Below are positions 47,059 through 56,499 of a stretch of 64,000 nucleotides of DNA, piece by piece. Position 1 is the first letter of the stretch; every line of letters begins with the position of its first letter. The position numbers were made by a program, and so were the translations under genes. The notes under the pieces were generated by a model. It was given only the letters and a program-made list of their open reading frames with translations, did not search any database and had not been told where the DNA came from. Origin of the DNA: Burkholderiales bacterium 39-55-53 (lineage in GTDB: Bacteria; Pseudomonadota; Gammaproteobacteria; Burkholderiales; Burkholderiaceae_C); contig NCJK01000001.1 in the NCBI GenBank assembly GCA_002282445.1, forward strand, positions 434,001 through 498,000, written 5' to 3'.

Positions 47059-49773
47059 ATGCGTGATTTATCTGGGCACACCCCCATGATGCAGCAGTAC
47101 TTGGGGCTCAAAGCTGACCACCCCGAGACGCTGTTGTTCTACCGCATGGGCGACTTTTATGAGTTGTTCTTTGCGGACGCTGAGAAGGTCACGCGCCTGC
47201 TCGACATCACGCTCACGCAACGCGGCCAGTCCAACGGCGAGCCCGTGGTGATGGCAGGTGTGCCGTTTCACTCGCTCGAAACTTATCTATCGCGCCTGAT
47301 CAAACTCGGCGAATCCGTGGCGATTTGCGAGCAAGTGGGCGATGTGGGCGCGAGCAAAGGCCCCGTCGAGCGCAAAGTGGTGCGCGTGGTCACGCCGGGC
47401 ACGCTGACCGACAGCGCCTTGCTCAGCGACAAAACCGAAGCCTACGTATTGGCCATTCACCAAAGCGACCGCGCAGGTTGCGGCTTGGCATGGCTCAGCG
47501 TCACCCAAGGCTTGGTGCATTTGGCCGAGTGCGACACGTCCGAGCTGCCCAACTGGATTGCCCGCGTGGCCCCCAGCGAAATCATTTACAGCGCCGAAGT
47601 CAGCCCTGCGTTTGAGCAACAGCTGAAAAACTTTTGCAGAAACCTTGGCCTGCCCACCCAAGTGCGCCCTGCGTTTCAATTTGATGCCGCTTTGGGTGGC
47701 CGCAAACTGTTGGAGCATTTGCAAGCCGCTTCACTCAACGCGTGGAACGCACAAGACGTGTTGCAATCCCACGCCGCCGCCGCCGCACTGCTGGCCTACG
47801 CGGAACACACCCAAGGCCGCGCCCTCACACACGTGCACGGCGTGTACGTGGCGCGCAACGATGCGCTGATCGACCTGCCTCTCACCACCCGTCGCAACCT
47901 AGAGCTGACCCAAACCCTGCGCGGCGAAGACTCGCCCACCTTGTTCTCGTTGCTCGACACCTGCATGACGGGCATGGGCAGCCGCCAGCTCAAAAACTGG
48001 CTGCTCTCACCCGAGCGCGACCGCACCCAAGCCTTGCACCGCTTGGCCGCTATTGAAGCCCTGCAAGACAACCGCACGCAAAGCTACAAAGTGCTGCGCG
48101 ACGCCCTCAAAGGCTCGGGCGACGTGCAGCGCATCAGTGCCCGCGTGTCGCTACGCCAAGTGCGTCCGCGCGAGTTGGTGTCGCTGGGCCAAGCGCTACA
48201 AAAAGCGCTACGCATTCAGCCGCTCATTCCTATCGCCTCAGAAGCGAGGGCGGTGGAGCGCTCTGCGAAGGTCAAGGAGGAGCTCGCGCAGCGAGCGGGG
48301 GACACGCAGCAGAGCGCTCTGCCGCCCTCGCTTCTGTCGCCCACGTTGCTGGTGCAGATCGCCCAACATATGTGCGTGCCGCCCGAATGCGGTGCATTGC
48401 TGGAACGCGCTTTGCTACCCGAACCCGCCGTCTTGGTGCGCGATGGTGGCGTCATTGGCCACGGCTACGACGCCGACTTGGACGAACTACGCGCCATCCA
48501 AAACAACTGCGACGGCTTCTTGCTCGAACTCGAAGCCCGCGAACGCGAGCGCACTGGCATTGCCAACCTGCGCGTTCAGTTCAACAAAGTGCATGGCTTT
48601 TACATCGAGGTCACGCAAGGCCAGATCGACAAAGTGCCGGCCGACTACACGCGCCGCCAAACTTTGAAAAACGCAGAGCGCTTCATCACACCCGAGCTCA
48701 AAGCCTTTGAGGACAAAGCCCTCAGCGCGCAAGAGCGTGCCCTAGCCCGAGAGAAGTTTTTGTTCGAGCAACTGCTCGACACCTTGCAGCAGTTTGTGCC
48801 CGCCATCACCCGCTTAGCGCAAGCTGTGGCCACACTCGATGCGCTGTGCGCCTTGGCTGAACGCTCGCTCACGCTGGGCTGGTGCGCACCTGAGTTTGTG
48901 AAAACACCGTGCATCGAAATCGAGCAAGGCCGCCACCCCGTGGTGGAAGCCCGCTTGGCCGAAACGCATGGCGTGGTGGCTGGCGGCGCTGCCAAAACCT
49001 TCATTGCCAACGACACGCGGTTGGGCCATCTGCACCGCATGCAAGTCATCACCGGCCCTAACATGGGCGGTAAATCAACTTATATGCGCCAAGTGGCCAT
49101 CATCGTGTTGCTCGCCAGCATTGGCAGCCATGTGCCCGCCACCGCTTGCCGCTTAGGCCCGATTGACGCCATCCACACCCGCATTGGTGCGGCTGATGAC
49201 TTGGCCAACGCGCAATCGACCTTCATGCTGGAGATGACCGAGGCCGCGCAAATCTTACACGCTGCCACGCCGCACAGCTTGGTGTTGATGGACGAAATTG
49301 GCCGCGGCACATCCACTTTTGACGGCCTAGCCTTGGCCAGCGGCATCGCCACGCACTTGCATGACAAGACCCAAGCCTTCACGCTGTTTGCCACGCATTA
49401 CTTTGAACTCACCGAGTTCCCTGCCAACCACCGCGCTGCGGTGAACGTGCATGTGAGCGCGGCCGAGAGTGGCGCGAGCATTGTGTTCTTGCACGAAATT
49501 CAACCTGGCCCCGCCAGCCGCAGCTACGGTATTCAAGTGGCTCGCTTAGCTGGCATGCCTTCTGCTGTACTCAGCCATGCCCGCCATGCCTTGGCCTCGC
49601 TTGAAGCGGGAGCTGATGCATCGAAGGTTCAAGTCGACCTCTTTGCGCCACCGCCGTTGCAAGACGATGTGGGCCCCAGCCCTCTGCAAGCCAAGCTGGC
49701 CGAGATCGACCCCGACAAACTCAGTCCACGCGATGCGTTGGACGCCCTGTATCAACTGAAGAAACTTTTATGA
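47059..49773 (+). CDS. mutS: DNA mismatch repair protein MutS (with an in-frame palindromic insertion)
   Basis: MutS binds mismatches and small loops and recruits MutL. The 904-residue protein has the mismatch-contacting GDFYELFF motif near the N terminus, the connector and lever domains, the Walker [25 protein letters not shown], Walker [17 protein letters not shown] and ATHYFEL. It is longer than usual because about 33 residues (about 394-426, including [13 protein letters not shown]) are encoded by a 98-bp palindromic repeat inserted in the lever domain. The reading frame is intact and all catalytic motifs remain, so it is probably functional. Its TGA overlaps the Anbu ATG. Confidence 0.96.
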   Translation: MRDLSGHTPMMQQYLGLKADHPETLLFYRMGDFYELFFADAEKVTRLLDITLTQRGQSNGEPVVMAGVPFHSLETYLSRLIKLGESVAICEQVGDVGASKGPVERKVVRVVTPGTLTDSALLSDKTEAYVLAIHQSDRAGCGLAWLSVTQGLVHLAECDTSELPNWIARVAPSEIIYSAEVSPAFEQQLKNFCRNLGLPTQVRPAFQFDAALGGRKLLEHLQAASLNAWNAQDVLQSHAAAAALLAYAEHTQGRALTHVHGVYVARNDALIDLPLTTRRNLELTQTLRGEDSPTLFSLLDTCMTGMGSRQLKNWLLSPERDRTQALHRLAAIEALQDNRTQSYKVLRDALKGSGDVQRISARVSLRQVRPRELVSLGQALQKALRIQPLIPIASEARAVERSAKVKEELAQRAGDTQQSALPPSLLSPTLLVQIAQHMCVPPECGALLERALLPEPAVLVRDGGVIGHGYDADLDELRAIQNNCDGFLLELEARERERTGIANLRVQFNKVHGFYIEVTQGQIDKVPADYTRRQTLKNAERFITPELKAFEDKALSAQERALAREKFLFEQLLDTLQQFVPAITRLAQAVATLDALCALAERSLTLGWCAPEFVKTPCIEIEQGRHPVVEARLAETHGVVAGGAAKTFIANDTRLGHLHRMQVITGPNMGGKSTYMRQVAIIVLLASIGSHVPATACRLGPIDAIHTRIGAADDLANAQSTFMLEMTEAAQILHAATPHSLVLMDEIGRGTSTFDGLALASGIATHLHDKTQAFTLFATHYFELTEFPANHRAAVNVHVSAAESGASIVFLHEIQPGPASRSYGIQVARLAGMPSAVLSHARHALASLEAGADASKVQVDLFAPPPLQDDVGPSPLQAKLAEIDPDKLSPRDALDALYQLKKLL
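48239..48336 (+). repeat. palindromic element inserted inside mutS
   Basis: Two 28-base arms (48239-48266 and 48309-48336) pair with two mismatches. Between them lies GTCAAGGAGGAG, a small hairpin (CTCGC-gca-GCGAG) and CGGGGGACAC. The core matches the two repeats at 63166-63428. The insert stays in frame and adds hydrophilic residues to MutS, as palindromic elements do in Rickettsia genes. Confidence 0.85.
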
Positions 49774-50597
49774 CCTACTGCGTCGGCATCAAACTCAAAG
49801 CGGGCCTCGTGTTCTTGTCTGACTCGCGCACCAACGCGGGCCTAGACCAAATCAGCACCTTCCGCAAAATGATCGTGTACGAGAAGCCGGGCGACCGCTT
49901 CATGGTGTTGTTGTCGGCAGGCAATTTGTCCATCTCGCAATCGGTGCGTGAGATCTTGCAAGTCGAGCAACTCAAAGACACAACCGAGAGCGAACCCATC
50001 ACCATCTGGAACGCCAAGAGCATGTTTGATGCCGTGCGCGTCTTGGGCGCGGCCATTCGCCGTGTGCACGAGCGCGATGCAGCCGCCCTCAAAGCCTCGG
50101 GGGTGGACTTCAATGTGTCCCTCATCTTTGGTGGACAAATTGCAGGCGAAGGCATGCGTTTGTTCCAGGTGTACTCACCCGGCAACTTCATCGAAGCCAC
50201 GGCTGAAACGCCCTACTTCCAAATTGGCGAATCCAAATACGGCAAGCCCGTACTTGACCGCGTGTTGCACCCCGACACCCCGCTGGACGAGGCCGCCAAG
50301 TGCGCGCTGGTGTCGATGGACTCCACCCTCAAATCCAACCTGTCCGTCGGCTTGCCGCTCGACATGGTGGTTTACGAAGCCGACAAGTTTGAAAGCGACA
50401 AGGTGGTTTGCATCGACGAGAACAATCCGTACTTCCAAATGATGCACAACAGCTGGGGCCAGAAATTGCGCGAGGTGTTTGACGGCATTGAAGATCCCGT
50501 GTGGGACGGTGCAGCCACGGCCACGCCTCTGTTGCAACCTGCACAGCGTGTGCAAGTTTTGAAGAAAATTCAAACCCCTGACGACAAACTCATCTGA
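49770..50597 (+). CDS. Anbu-type proteasome-like peptidase
   Basis: This 275-residue protein matches the Anbu (ancestral beta-subunit) family of Ntn hydrolases: [60 protein letters not shown] and [15 protein letters not shown]. The N-terminal Thr after Met would be the catalytic nucleophile. Anbu forms helical or ring assemblies; substrates are unknown. In most genomes it sits with transglutaminase-like, alpha-E and ATP-grasp genes, which are absent next to it here. Instead its ATG overlaps the mutS stop and an alpha/beta hydrolase follows after a few bases. Confidence 0.9.
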   Translation: MTYCVGIKLKAGLVFLSDSRTNAGLDQISTFRKMIVYEKPGDRFMVLLSAGNLSISQSVREILQVEQLKDTTESEPITIWNAKSMFDAVRVLGAAIRRVHERDAAALKASGVDFNVSLIFGGQIAGEGMRLFQVYSPGNFIEATAETPYFQIGESKYGKPVLDRVLHPDTPLDEAAKCALVSMDSTLKSNLSVGLPLDMVVYEADKFESDKVVCIDENNPYFQMMHNSWGQKLREVFDGIEDPVWDGAATATPLLQPAQRVQVLKKIQTPDDKLI

Positions 50598-50602
50598 CCG
50601 GC

Positions 50603-51421
50603 ATGACACAACCGCTCATCGTTTTCTCGCACGGCAACAGCTTTCCGGCCTGCACGTACCGCGTCATGCTCGAAGCCGTTCGTGCGCGTGGCTTTCGCGT
50701 CGAGGCCATCGATAAATTTGGCCACGACCCGCGCTACCCCGTCACAGACAACTGGCCGCACTTGGTGCAGCAGTTGACCGACTTTGCCACGCCCTTGGTT
50801 GCGCAAAACGGCCCCGTGTTTTTGGTGGGCCACTCGTTGGGCGGCATCCTCAGCATGATGGTGGCGGCTAAGCACCCAGAGCTGGTGCGCGGCGTGGTGT
50901 TGCTCGATTCGCCCATGTTGGGCGGCTGGAAAGCCAAGCTGCTCAAAACGGTCAAGCGTGTGCCAGGCGCAGAGGTGTTTTCACCGGCGGCCATCAGCCG
51001 CAAACGCCGCACCACTTGGGCCAGCGAAGCGGAGGTGATGGAGCACTTTCAAAGCAAAAAACTGTTTGCCAAATGGCATCCGCAAGTACTGAAAGACTAC
51101 GTGACTTTCGGCACGCACGACGAACAAACCGCACAAGGCACACGCCGCGTGCTGAGCTTTGACCGCGACGTGGAAAGCGCCATTTACAACGGCCTTCCCG
51201 ACCATTTGGAAACCTATTTCAAACGCCATCCGCTCAAATGCAAAGCCGCCCTGATAGGCGGCTTGCAATCGCGTGAGTTGAAACAAGTGGGCTTAGATTT
51301 CAGCCGTCGTGTCACACATGGCCGCGTGATGAAGATAGATGGCACGCATCTGTTTCCAATGGAGCATCCATTGGTGGCAGCAGCGGCTGTGGAAACCGCG
51401 CTGCTCAATTTGATCGACTAA
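50603..51421 (+). CDS. alpha/beta hydrolase
   Basis: This 272-residue cytoplasmic hydrolase has an oxyanion segment VFSHGNSFPA, the nucleophile elbow VGHSLGGILS and a likely catalytic His in KIDGTHLFPMEHP. A lid-like region (about residues 110-180) separates the core strands. The substrate cannot be deduced; esterase or C-C hydrolase activities are typical of the fold. It begins five bases after the Anbu stop and probably shares a transcript with mutS and Anbu. A repeat-rich 110-bp gap follows before the convergent uppP. Confidence 0.82.
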   Translation: MTQPLIVFSHGNSFPACTYRVMLEAVRARGFRVEAIDKFGHDPRYPVTDNWPHLVQQLTDFATPLVAQNGPVFLVGHSLGGILSMMVAAKHPELVRGVVLLDSPMLGGWKAKLLKTVKRVPGAEVFSPAAISRKRRTTWASEAEVMEHFQSKKLFAKWHPQVLKDYVTFGTHDEQTAQGTRRVLSFDRDVESAIYNGLPDHLETYFKRHPLKCKAALIGGLQSRELKQVGLDFSRRVTHGRVMKIDGTHLFPMEHPLVAAAAVETALLNLID

Positions 51422-51424
51422 GTG

Positions 51425-51529
51425 ACTTGAAGCTGGCAAGCGCGGCCAGCTCCCGCGGCGGCTCATACGTCGCTACGCGCCTCAAAATCGCCTTCGCGAG
51501 CGCTGACCACGCTCACCAACTTCAAGTGT
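51425..51529. repeat. repeat between the hydrolase gene and uppP
   Basis: The gap between two convergent genes contains a 34-base segment (51459-51492) matching the inverted repeat at 38611-38644 with about three differences. It also holds a small CTGGC/GCCAG hairpin and outer arms of about 12 bases (from 51425 and ending near 51529). It may act as a two-way terminator. No gene lies here. Confidence 0.65.
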
Positions 51530-51530
51530 C

Positions 51531-52388
51531 TTAGGCGGCCCAAGTCACTGTGCCGGTCCACGCGGTGGCCAACACCACGATGCCAAACACGATGCGATAC
51601 CAAGCAAATGGGATGAAGCTGTGGCTGGCGATGTAGCGCAGCAACCAACGCACACAAATCCACGCGCTGATGAATGAGAACACCAAGCCCACGGCAAACA
51701 CGGGCGCATCGGCCATGCTCAGCAGCTCACGCTCTTTGTAAAGGCTATACGCACCCGCGCCAATGAGCGTCGGGATGGCCAGGTAAAACGAAAAGTCAGT
51801 AGCCGCTTTGCGCGACAAGCCCAGCAACATGCCACCAATGATGGTTGCGCCGCTGCGGCTCGTGCCGGGAATCATGGCCAAGCACTGCACCAAGCCGACT
51901 TTCAAAGCGTCAGTAGCCGACATGGCTTCCACCGTTTCAATGCGTGCTGGCTCAACCGCTGGCTCTTCTTCGCCCTCAGGCTTGGCACGACCCCAGCCTT
52001 CGGCCCACAAAATGATGAAGCCACCAATGATGAAGGTACTGGCCACCACGGTAGGCGTGAACAAATGCGCTTTGATGAACTTACCAAACAACAAGCCCAG
52101 CACCACGGCAGGCACAAAGGCGATGAACACGTTCAGAGCAAAGCGGCGCGCCTCGACCTGCGTAGGTAAAGCCACCACGGTGCTGAAAATCTTTTGCCAG
52201 TAAACAATGATCACGGCAAAGATCGCGCCGGTCTGAATGGCGATGTCAAACACCTTGGCTTTGTCGTCATCCATGCCCAGCAAAGCGCCAGCCAAGATCA
52301 GGTGACCCGTCGATGAAATAGGCAAAAACTCGGTCAAACCTTCGACCACACCCATGGCTGCAGCTTTGAGCAATAAAACGATATCCAT
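51531..52388 (-). CDS. uppP: undecaprenyl-diphosphatase
   Basis: UppP (BacA) dephosphorylates undecaprenyl diphosphate in the inner membrane, recycling the lipid carrier of peptidoglycan synthesis; extra copies give bacitracin resistance. The 285-residue protein has the active-site motifs [17 protein letters not shown] and [20 protein letters not shown] with about eight membrane helices. A charged loop with [13 protein letters not shown] (about residues 150-165) is longer than in many homologues. The start at 52388 is preferred; upstream in-frame codons are not needed. It diverges from the DUF2306 gene. Confidence 0.95.
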   Translation of the reverse strand: MDIVLLLKAAAMGVVEGLTEFLPISSTGHLILAGALLGMDDDKAKVFDIAIQTGAIFAVIIVYWQKIFSTVVALPTQVEARRFALNVFIAFVPAVVLGLLFGKFIKAHLFTPTVVASTFIIGGFIILWAEGWGRAKPEGEEEPAVEPARIETVEAMSATDALKVGLVQCLAMIPGTSRSGATIIGGMLLGLSRKAATDFSFYLAIPTLIGAGAYSLYKERELLSMADAPVFAVGLVFSFISAWICVRWLLRYIASHSFIPFAWYRIVFGIVVLATAWTGTVTWAA

Positions 52389-52448
52389 ACAACTCCTTAG
52401 ATGGGTTGAATTATCCCTTGTACGCTTGCCTCCTAAAATCCAAAACAC

Positions 52449-52862
52449 ATGCAACTCTCGCCCGTTATCGCTATCCACATGAGCGCAGCCATCGCGGCCT
52501 TAGCCATTGGCCCCGTTGTGCTTTGGGCTCGTTTGGGCAAACACATCAGACCGTGGCTGCACCGCGCACTGGGCTATGCGTGGACCACGCTGATGTTGGT
52601 GGCTGCCATCAGCGCCATCTTCATCCGCGATTTCAACCTGCCCAACATCGCGGGCTACACCCCGATTCATGTGCTTATTCCGGTCACGCTGGTGAGCTTG
52701 TTTTTTGCATTCCGCGCATTGGCCAGACGTGAATTTGTGGCCCACCGACAAACCATGCAATACCTCTACATCAGTGCTTGCGTGGTGGCTGGGGCATTCA
52801 CGTTGCTACCGTCGCGCTATTTGGGCCAATTGATTTGGCATGAATGGCTCGGCTGGCTCTGA
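52449..52862 (+). CDS. DUF2306 family membrane protein
   Basis: This 137-residue protein has four predicted membrane helices and the DUF2306 pattern: [18 protein letters not shown], the segment [31 protein letters not shown]-like [18 protein letters not shown] and [17 protein letters not shown]. Conserved His residues in helices suggest a heme- or metal-linked role for the family, but no function is known. It ends 31 bp before glnS, on the same strand, with no terminator between. Confidence 0.85.
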   Translation: MQLSPVIAIHMSAAIAALAIGPVVLWARLGKHIRPWLHRALGYAWTTLMLVAAISAIFIRDFNLPNIAGYTPIHVLIPVTLVSLFFAFRALARREFVAHRQTMQYLYISACVVAGAFTLLPSRYLGQLIWHEWLGWL

Positions 52863-52893
52863 TTCAGCCCGTCATGCCGCCTAAAATCACGGC

Positions 52894-54693
52894 ATGACGA
52901 AACCCGCCAACCCCGCGACAGAACAAGACCACAAGCCCAGCAACTTTTTGCGCCAAATCATCGAAAACGATTTGGCCCAAGGCACTTACGCCAGCCGCCG
53001 CTGGGCGGGCAGCCCCGGCGACGCCGCACATCACGCCAAGGGCGAGCCAGACCCCGCCAAGATTCGCACGCGTTTTCCGCCAGAGCCCAACGGCTACTTG
53101 CATGTGGGCCACGCCAAAAGCATTTGCATCAACTTCGGTTTGGCGCGTGACTACGGTGGCGTGTGCCACCTGCGCTTTGACGACACCAACCCCGAAAAAG
53201 AAGACACGGAATACGTCAACTCCATCATCGACGCGGTGAAGTGGCTGGGCTTTAGCTGGAGCCAACCGGGCAACGATGCGGCCTACCAAGCCAGCGACTA
53301 CTTTGACTTCATGTACCGCGCTGCCGAGGCCTTGATCGAAGCTGGCCACGCTTACGTGGACGAACAAACACCAGAAGAAATGCGCGTCAACCGTGGCGAC
53401 TTTTCTAAGCCAGGCGTGAACAGCCCTTTCCGTGCGCGTACTCCCGCTGAAAACCTTGCACGTTTTCGCGAAATGCGCGACGGCAAGTTGGCTGATGGTG
53501 CTGCCGTGCTGCGCGCCAAGATTGACATGGCCTCGCCCAACATCAACCTGCGCGACCCTGCCATCTACCGCATTCGCCGCGCCACGCATCACAACACGGG
53601 CGACACCTGGTGCATCTACCCGATGTACACCTTTGCCCACCCCATCGAAGACGCGCTGGAGCAAATCACACACAGCATCTGTACGCTGGAGTTTGAAGAC
53701 CAACGCCCGTTCTACGACTGGCTGATGGACCGCCTGTGCGAATGCGGCCTGCTGGCTGCACCTGCACCCCAGCAATACGAGTTCTCGCGCCTCAACCTCA
53801 CCTACGTCATCACCAGCAAACGCAAACTGGCACAACTGGTGAACGAAGGCAAGGTCAACGGTTGGGACGACCCCCGCATGCCCACCATCGTCGGCCTGCG
53901 CCGCCGTGGCTACACGCCCGAAAGCCTGCAACTGTTTGCCGAACGCATTGGCGTGACCAAGAGCGACAGCTGGATTGACTACAGCACGCTCGAAGGCTGC
54001 TTGCGCGAAAGCCTAGAAAACACCGCACACCGCGCCATGGCCGTGCTCGACCCCGTCAAACTCGTACTCACCAACTGGGACGAAGTGATGGGCGCAGGCC
54101 ACCTAGAGCCTTGCACACAACCTGCACTGCCCCACGCAGAAGAAGGCGCTGAAGTGCCCACACGCCATTTCAAAATTGGCAAAGAAGTGTGGATTGAGCG
54201 TGACGACTTCGCCGAAGTGCCCCCCAAAGGCTACAAACGCCTCTACCCCGGTAACAAAGTGCGCCTCAAAGGCGGCTACGTCATCGAGTGCACAGGCTGC
54301 ACAAAAGACGCGGCTGCCAACATCACCGAGGTGCAAGCCACCGTCATCCCCGACACCAAGAGCGGCACGCCCGGCAGCGCCACCGTCAAGGCCAGCGCCG
54401 CCATCACATGGGTGGGCGTGAGCGACGGCCTGCAAGCTGAAGTGCGCATGTATGACCGCTTGTTCACCGACGCACAACCCGACGCAGGCGGCAAAGACTT
54501 CCTAGCCGCCCTCAACCCCGACAGCCTGAAAGTGGTGACTGCGTATGTGGAGCCAACACTGGCCCACGTGCCCGCAGGTGCGCACTTCCAGTTTGAGCGC
54601 CACGGCTACTTTGTGACCGACCGCGTGGACCATGCGGGGGGTAAGTTGGTGTTTAACAAGATTACGGGACTTAAAGAAAGTCGAGAAAAGTAA
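52894..54693 (+). CDS. glnS: glutaminyl-tRNA synthetase
   Basis: GlnS charges tRNA-Gln in the cytoplasm. The 599-residue class I synthetase shows the HIGH-type motif PPEPNGYLHVGHAKS, RFDDTNPEKED, the KMSKS-type ITSKRKL, the segment WDDPRMPTIVGLRRRGY, and the anticodon-binding beta-barrels at the C terminus. The N-terminal extension (about 40 residues) is short. The ATG at 52894 fits. It is followed by a hairpin terminator and then sharply AT-rich sequence, which marks the edge of the conserved block. Confidence 0.97.
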   Translation: MTKPANPATEQDHKPSNFLRQIIENDLAQGTYASRRWAGSPGDAAHHAKGEPDPAKIRTRFPPEPNGYLHVGHAKSICINFGLARDYGGVCHLRFDDTNPEKEDTEYVNSIIDAVKWLGFSWSQPGNDAAYQASDYFDFMYRAAEALIEAGHAYVDEQTPEEMRVNRGDFSKPGVNSPFRARTPAENLARFREMRDGKLADGAAVLRAKIDMASPNINLRDPAIYRIRRATHHNTGDTWCIYPMYTFAHPIEDALEQITHSICTLEFEDQRPFYDWLMDRLCECGLLAAPAPQQYEFSRLNLTYVITSKRKLAQLVNEGKVNGWDDPRMPTIVGLRRRGYTPESLQLFAERIGVTKSDSWIDYSTLEGCLRESLENTAHRAMAVLDPVKLVLTNWDEVMGAGHLEPCTQPALPHAEEGAEVPTRHFKIGKEVWIERDDFAEVPPKGYKRLYPGNKVRLKGGYVIECTGCTKDAAANITEVQATVIPDTKSGTPGSATVKASAAITWVGVSDGLQAEVRMYDRLFTDAQPDAGGKDFLAALNPDSLKVVTAYVEPTLAHVPAGAHFQFERHGYFVTDRVDHAGGKLVFNKITGLKESREK

Positions 54694-54705
54694 TCCTTAA
54701 GAATT

Positions 54706-54740
54706 AAAAATGAGTTAAAATAATTTTCGACTCATTTTTT
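54706..54740 (+). terminator. terminator after glnS
   Basis: A 10-bp AT-rich stem (54706-54715 with 54730-54739) with a 14-base loop, flanked by A and T runs. It lies about 12 bases after the glnS stop and separates glnS from the foreign-looking pair. Confidence 0.65.
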
Positions 54741-54756
54741 GTCAAGAGGGTTAATT

Positions 54757-55518
54757 TTGTTTGCTAATTTTAAAATTTTTTTATTTCGCTTGTGGGCTAA
54801 ATGGAAATCTACTTCTACACATCCTGAAGAAATAGAATTAGATTTATTTGCTATAACTTCTAAGCGACACGCCATACGTGTAGCAATAATTGACGATCAA
54901 CCTTTTCCATATACCCCTGCCCTAGAAGCTGAAGGCTGTATCGTAAAAATTTTTGATGACTATTCGACAAAAGTATCCCAAAGAAATCAAAAATCTAAAA
55001 TAATTCAATTAAAAAATTACGATGTAATTATTTGTGACATTAATGACATAGGGACAGAAATATACCCTGGGTCAGAAGGAATTAGCGTCCTAGAAGATTT
55101 ACGCAATAAACATCCACTTAAAGTTATTGTTGCTTACACAGCGGATCCTGGAAAAATACTTGTCAAATTAAAGAAACAAAACACCATAGATAAAACATTC
55201 GCCAAAGAGTGGCAAGTGGATGATTTTATAATTAATTTTCGCCCAATTCTTGATATTTTCACTAAACCCAAAAATCGATGGGACTTTATACAGTGTAGAT
55301 TAAATCATTTGGGTTTGGCGCAACAAAAAATAAATGCAATTCAAAAAGTCTTTGTAGAGAATATTTTATTTTGTCAAATGATAAGTTCTCTTCCATCTTT
55401 TAACGAAGCGCATTTACAAGATGTAATTTCAAACTCTGCTTCGCGCATTGACCCTAAGTCAACACTTATGGTTGGTTTAAATTCAATAGAAATAGCGCAA
55501 ATTTTTTTTCCTAGCTGA
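54757..55518 (+). CDS. receiver-domain protein of an AT-rich two-gene cassette
   Basis: This protein of about 253 residues begins with a short hydrophobic/basic stretch (FKIFLFRLWAKWK) that could touch the membrane. A receiver-like domain (about 40-160) follows, keeping all expected residues: the acidic pair in VAIIDDQPF (D46/D47), a phosphoacceptor in VIICDIND (D94), Thr in VAYTAD (T128) and Lys in IDKTFAK (K146). The C-terminal 90 residues are unrecognised and have no DNA-binding motif. The start is set at a TTG at 54757 because AGAGGG lies six bases upstream; TTG at 54739 is the alternative. Codon use is far more AT-rich than in neighbours, suggesting transfer. Confidence 0.7.
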   Translation: MFANFKIFLFRLWAKWKSTSTHPEEIELDLFAITSKRHAIRVAIIDDQPFPYTPALEAEGCIVKIFDDYSTKVSQRNQKSKIIQLKNYDVIICDINDIGTEIYPGSEGISVLEDLRNKHPLKVIVAYTADPGKILVKLKKQNTIDKTFAKEWQVDDFIINFRPILDIFTKPKNRWDFIQCRLNHLGLAQQKINAIQKVFVENILFCQMISSLPSFNEAHLQDVISNSASRIDPKSTLMVGLNSIEIAQIFFPS

Positions 55519-55528
55519 GAGGTGTTGC

Positions 55529-56266
55529 ATGATTGACCCTAATCAATTCCTTGAAAGATTTCGTACTTTGCAAAGGGATATTCAAAACAGTTTGCAGAAT
55601 CTTCAAAAAAATACAGAAGCAATTTTATTAGATAAAAAATTGCCGGAAATCGAGAAAATATTAACTGGGATTAATGAAGTTACAGAATATTGGCAAGATT
55701 TTTCTGGATGGGTATTAATTAGTACCTTAGAGGATGCTAATGAGGCTCGTAAAAATTGCGCACCTGGTAGATTAGATATTGCATCTAAAATTCATCGATC
55801 AAAACTCAAACGTCGCCGTGATTTGACTAATTCCGCAATAAAGATTGATACAAGCAATGTATCTAGCATTGTCATTGATACTTATATACCGTACTTTGAA
55901 CAACTCCTGGATCTAATCATCTCGAATTGCATTAAGTACTCCCCTAAAGGTGGGTCTATCGAAATCACTACAACTTTAATTGGCGACTCTTGCAAGATTT
56001 GCTTCTCGTCAATTGGGCCTTTAGTCGCCAACCATGAGAAACCATCTCTTGGTTTTAAGGGCTTCAGATCTGAAGCAGCCAAAAAACTCGCAGTGACAGG
56101 AGATGGTTTCGGACTATTTAATGTCAAACGCATTGCAGAACTAATTGGTGCAAGCACTTCATTCAATCCACAAACTCGCACAACAATGGAATTCGGGGGG
56201 GTCCCCTACGCCAATTTCGAAGTTACAGTTTCTGTGCCGAAAACCCTTAAATTTGTTACGCATTAA
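55529..56266 (+). CDS. HATPase-domain protein paired with the receiver gene
   Basis: This 245-residue protein has an N-terminal helical, probably coiled-coil region (about residues 1-75) with no phospho-His box, then a HATPase-like domain. The N box is LLDLIISNCIKYSPKGG (N133) and the G2 loop GDGFGLFNVKRIAELIGAS. The G1 Asp expected in DxGxG is not seen: that place reads CFSSIGPL. ATP binding may therefore be weak or altered. It lies 10 bp after the receiver gene and has the same AT-rich composition, so the two are surely one unit. A truncated kinase, a phosphatase, or a HATPase switch of a larger system are all possible. Confidence 0.65.
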   Translation: MIDPNQFLERFRTLQRDIQNSLQNLQKNTEAILLDKKLPEIEKILTGINEVTEYWQDFSGWVLISTLEDANEARKNCAPGRLDIASKIHRSKLKRRRDLTNSAIKIDTSNVSSIVIDTYIPYFEQLLDLIISNCIKYSPKGGSIEITTTLIGDSCKICFSSIGPLVANHEKPSLGFKGFRSEAAKKLAVTGDGFGLFNVKRIAELIGASTSFNPQTRTTMEFGGVPYANFEVTVSVPKTLKFVTH

Positions 56267-56442
56267 ATAACAAATCAAACGAAACAAGCAAATATATAAA
56301 GCTATCTTACTTGGCTGAGTATGAACCCATGGACAACATCTTGGATATCTCTTCAAGCCTAGATTTCATCAGGCTTGGCAAGCATTGCTTTGAAAATAGG
56401 CAATCAAACACCACCTAGTTATAAGCATCTCGCAATAGCCCC

Positions 56443-56466
56443 AAGCCAGCAACCGACTGCTGGCTT
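56443..56466. terminator. hairpin between the AT-rich cassette and the nitroreductase gene
   Basis: A perfect nine-base stem (56443-56451 with 56458-56466) with a six-base loop; the following T-run is weak. It lies in the 233-bp gap before the nitroreductase gene, which otherwise shows nothing recognised and returns to GC-richer sequence near this point. Confidence 0.45.
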
Positions 56467-56499
56467 CGTTATGCTTAGCAGCACAAAGAAATTAATTCA

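Noticed and set aside
52864-53931. 355-codon open frame antisense to glnS
   Set aside because: It lies entirely opposite a well-supported synthetase gene; the translation is rich in Val, Ala, His and Gln with no recognisable domain, as expected from the complement of GC-rich codons.
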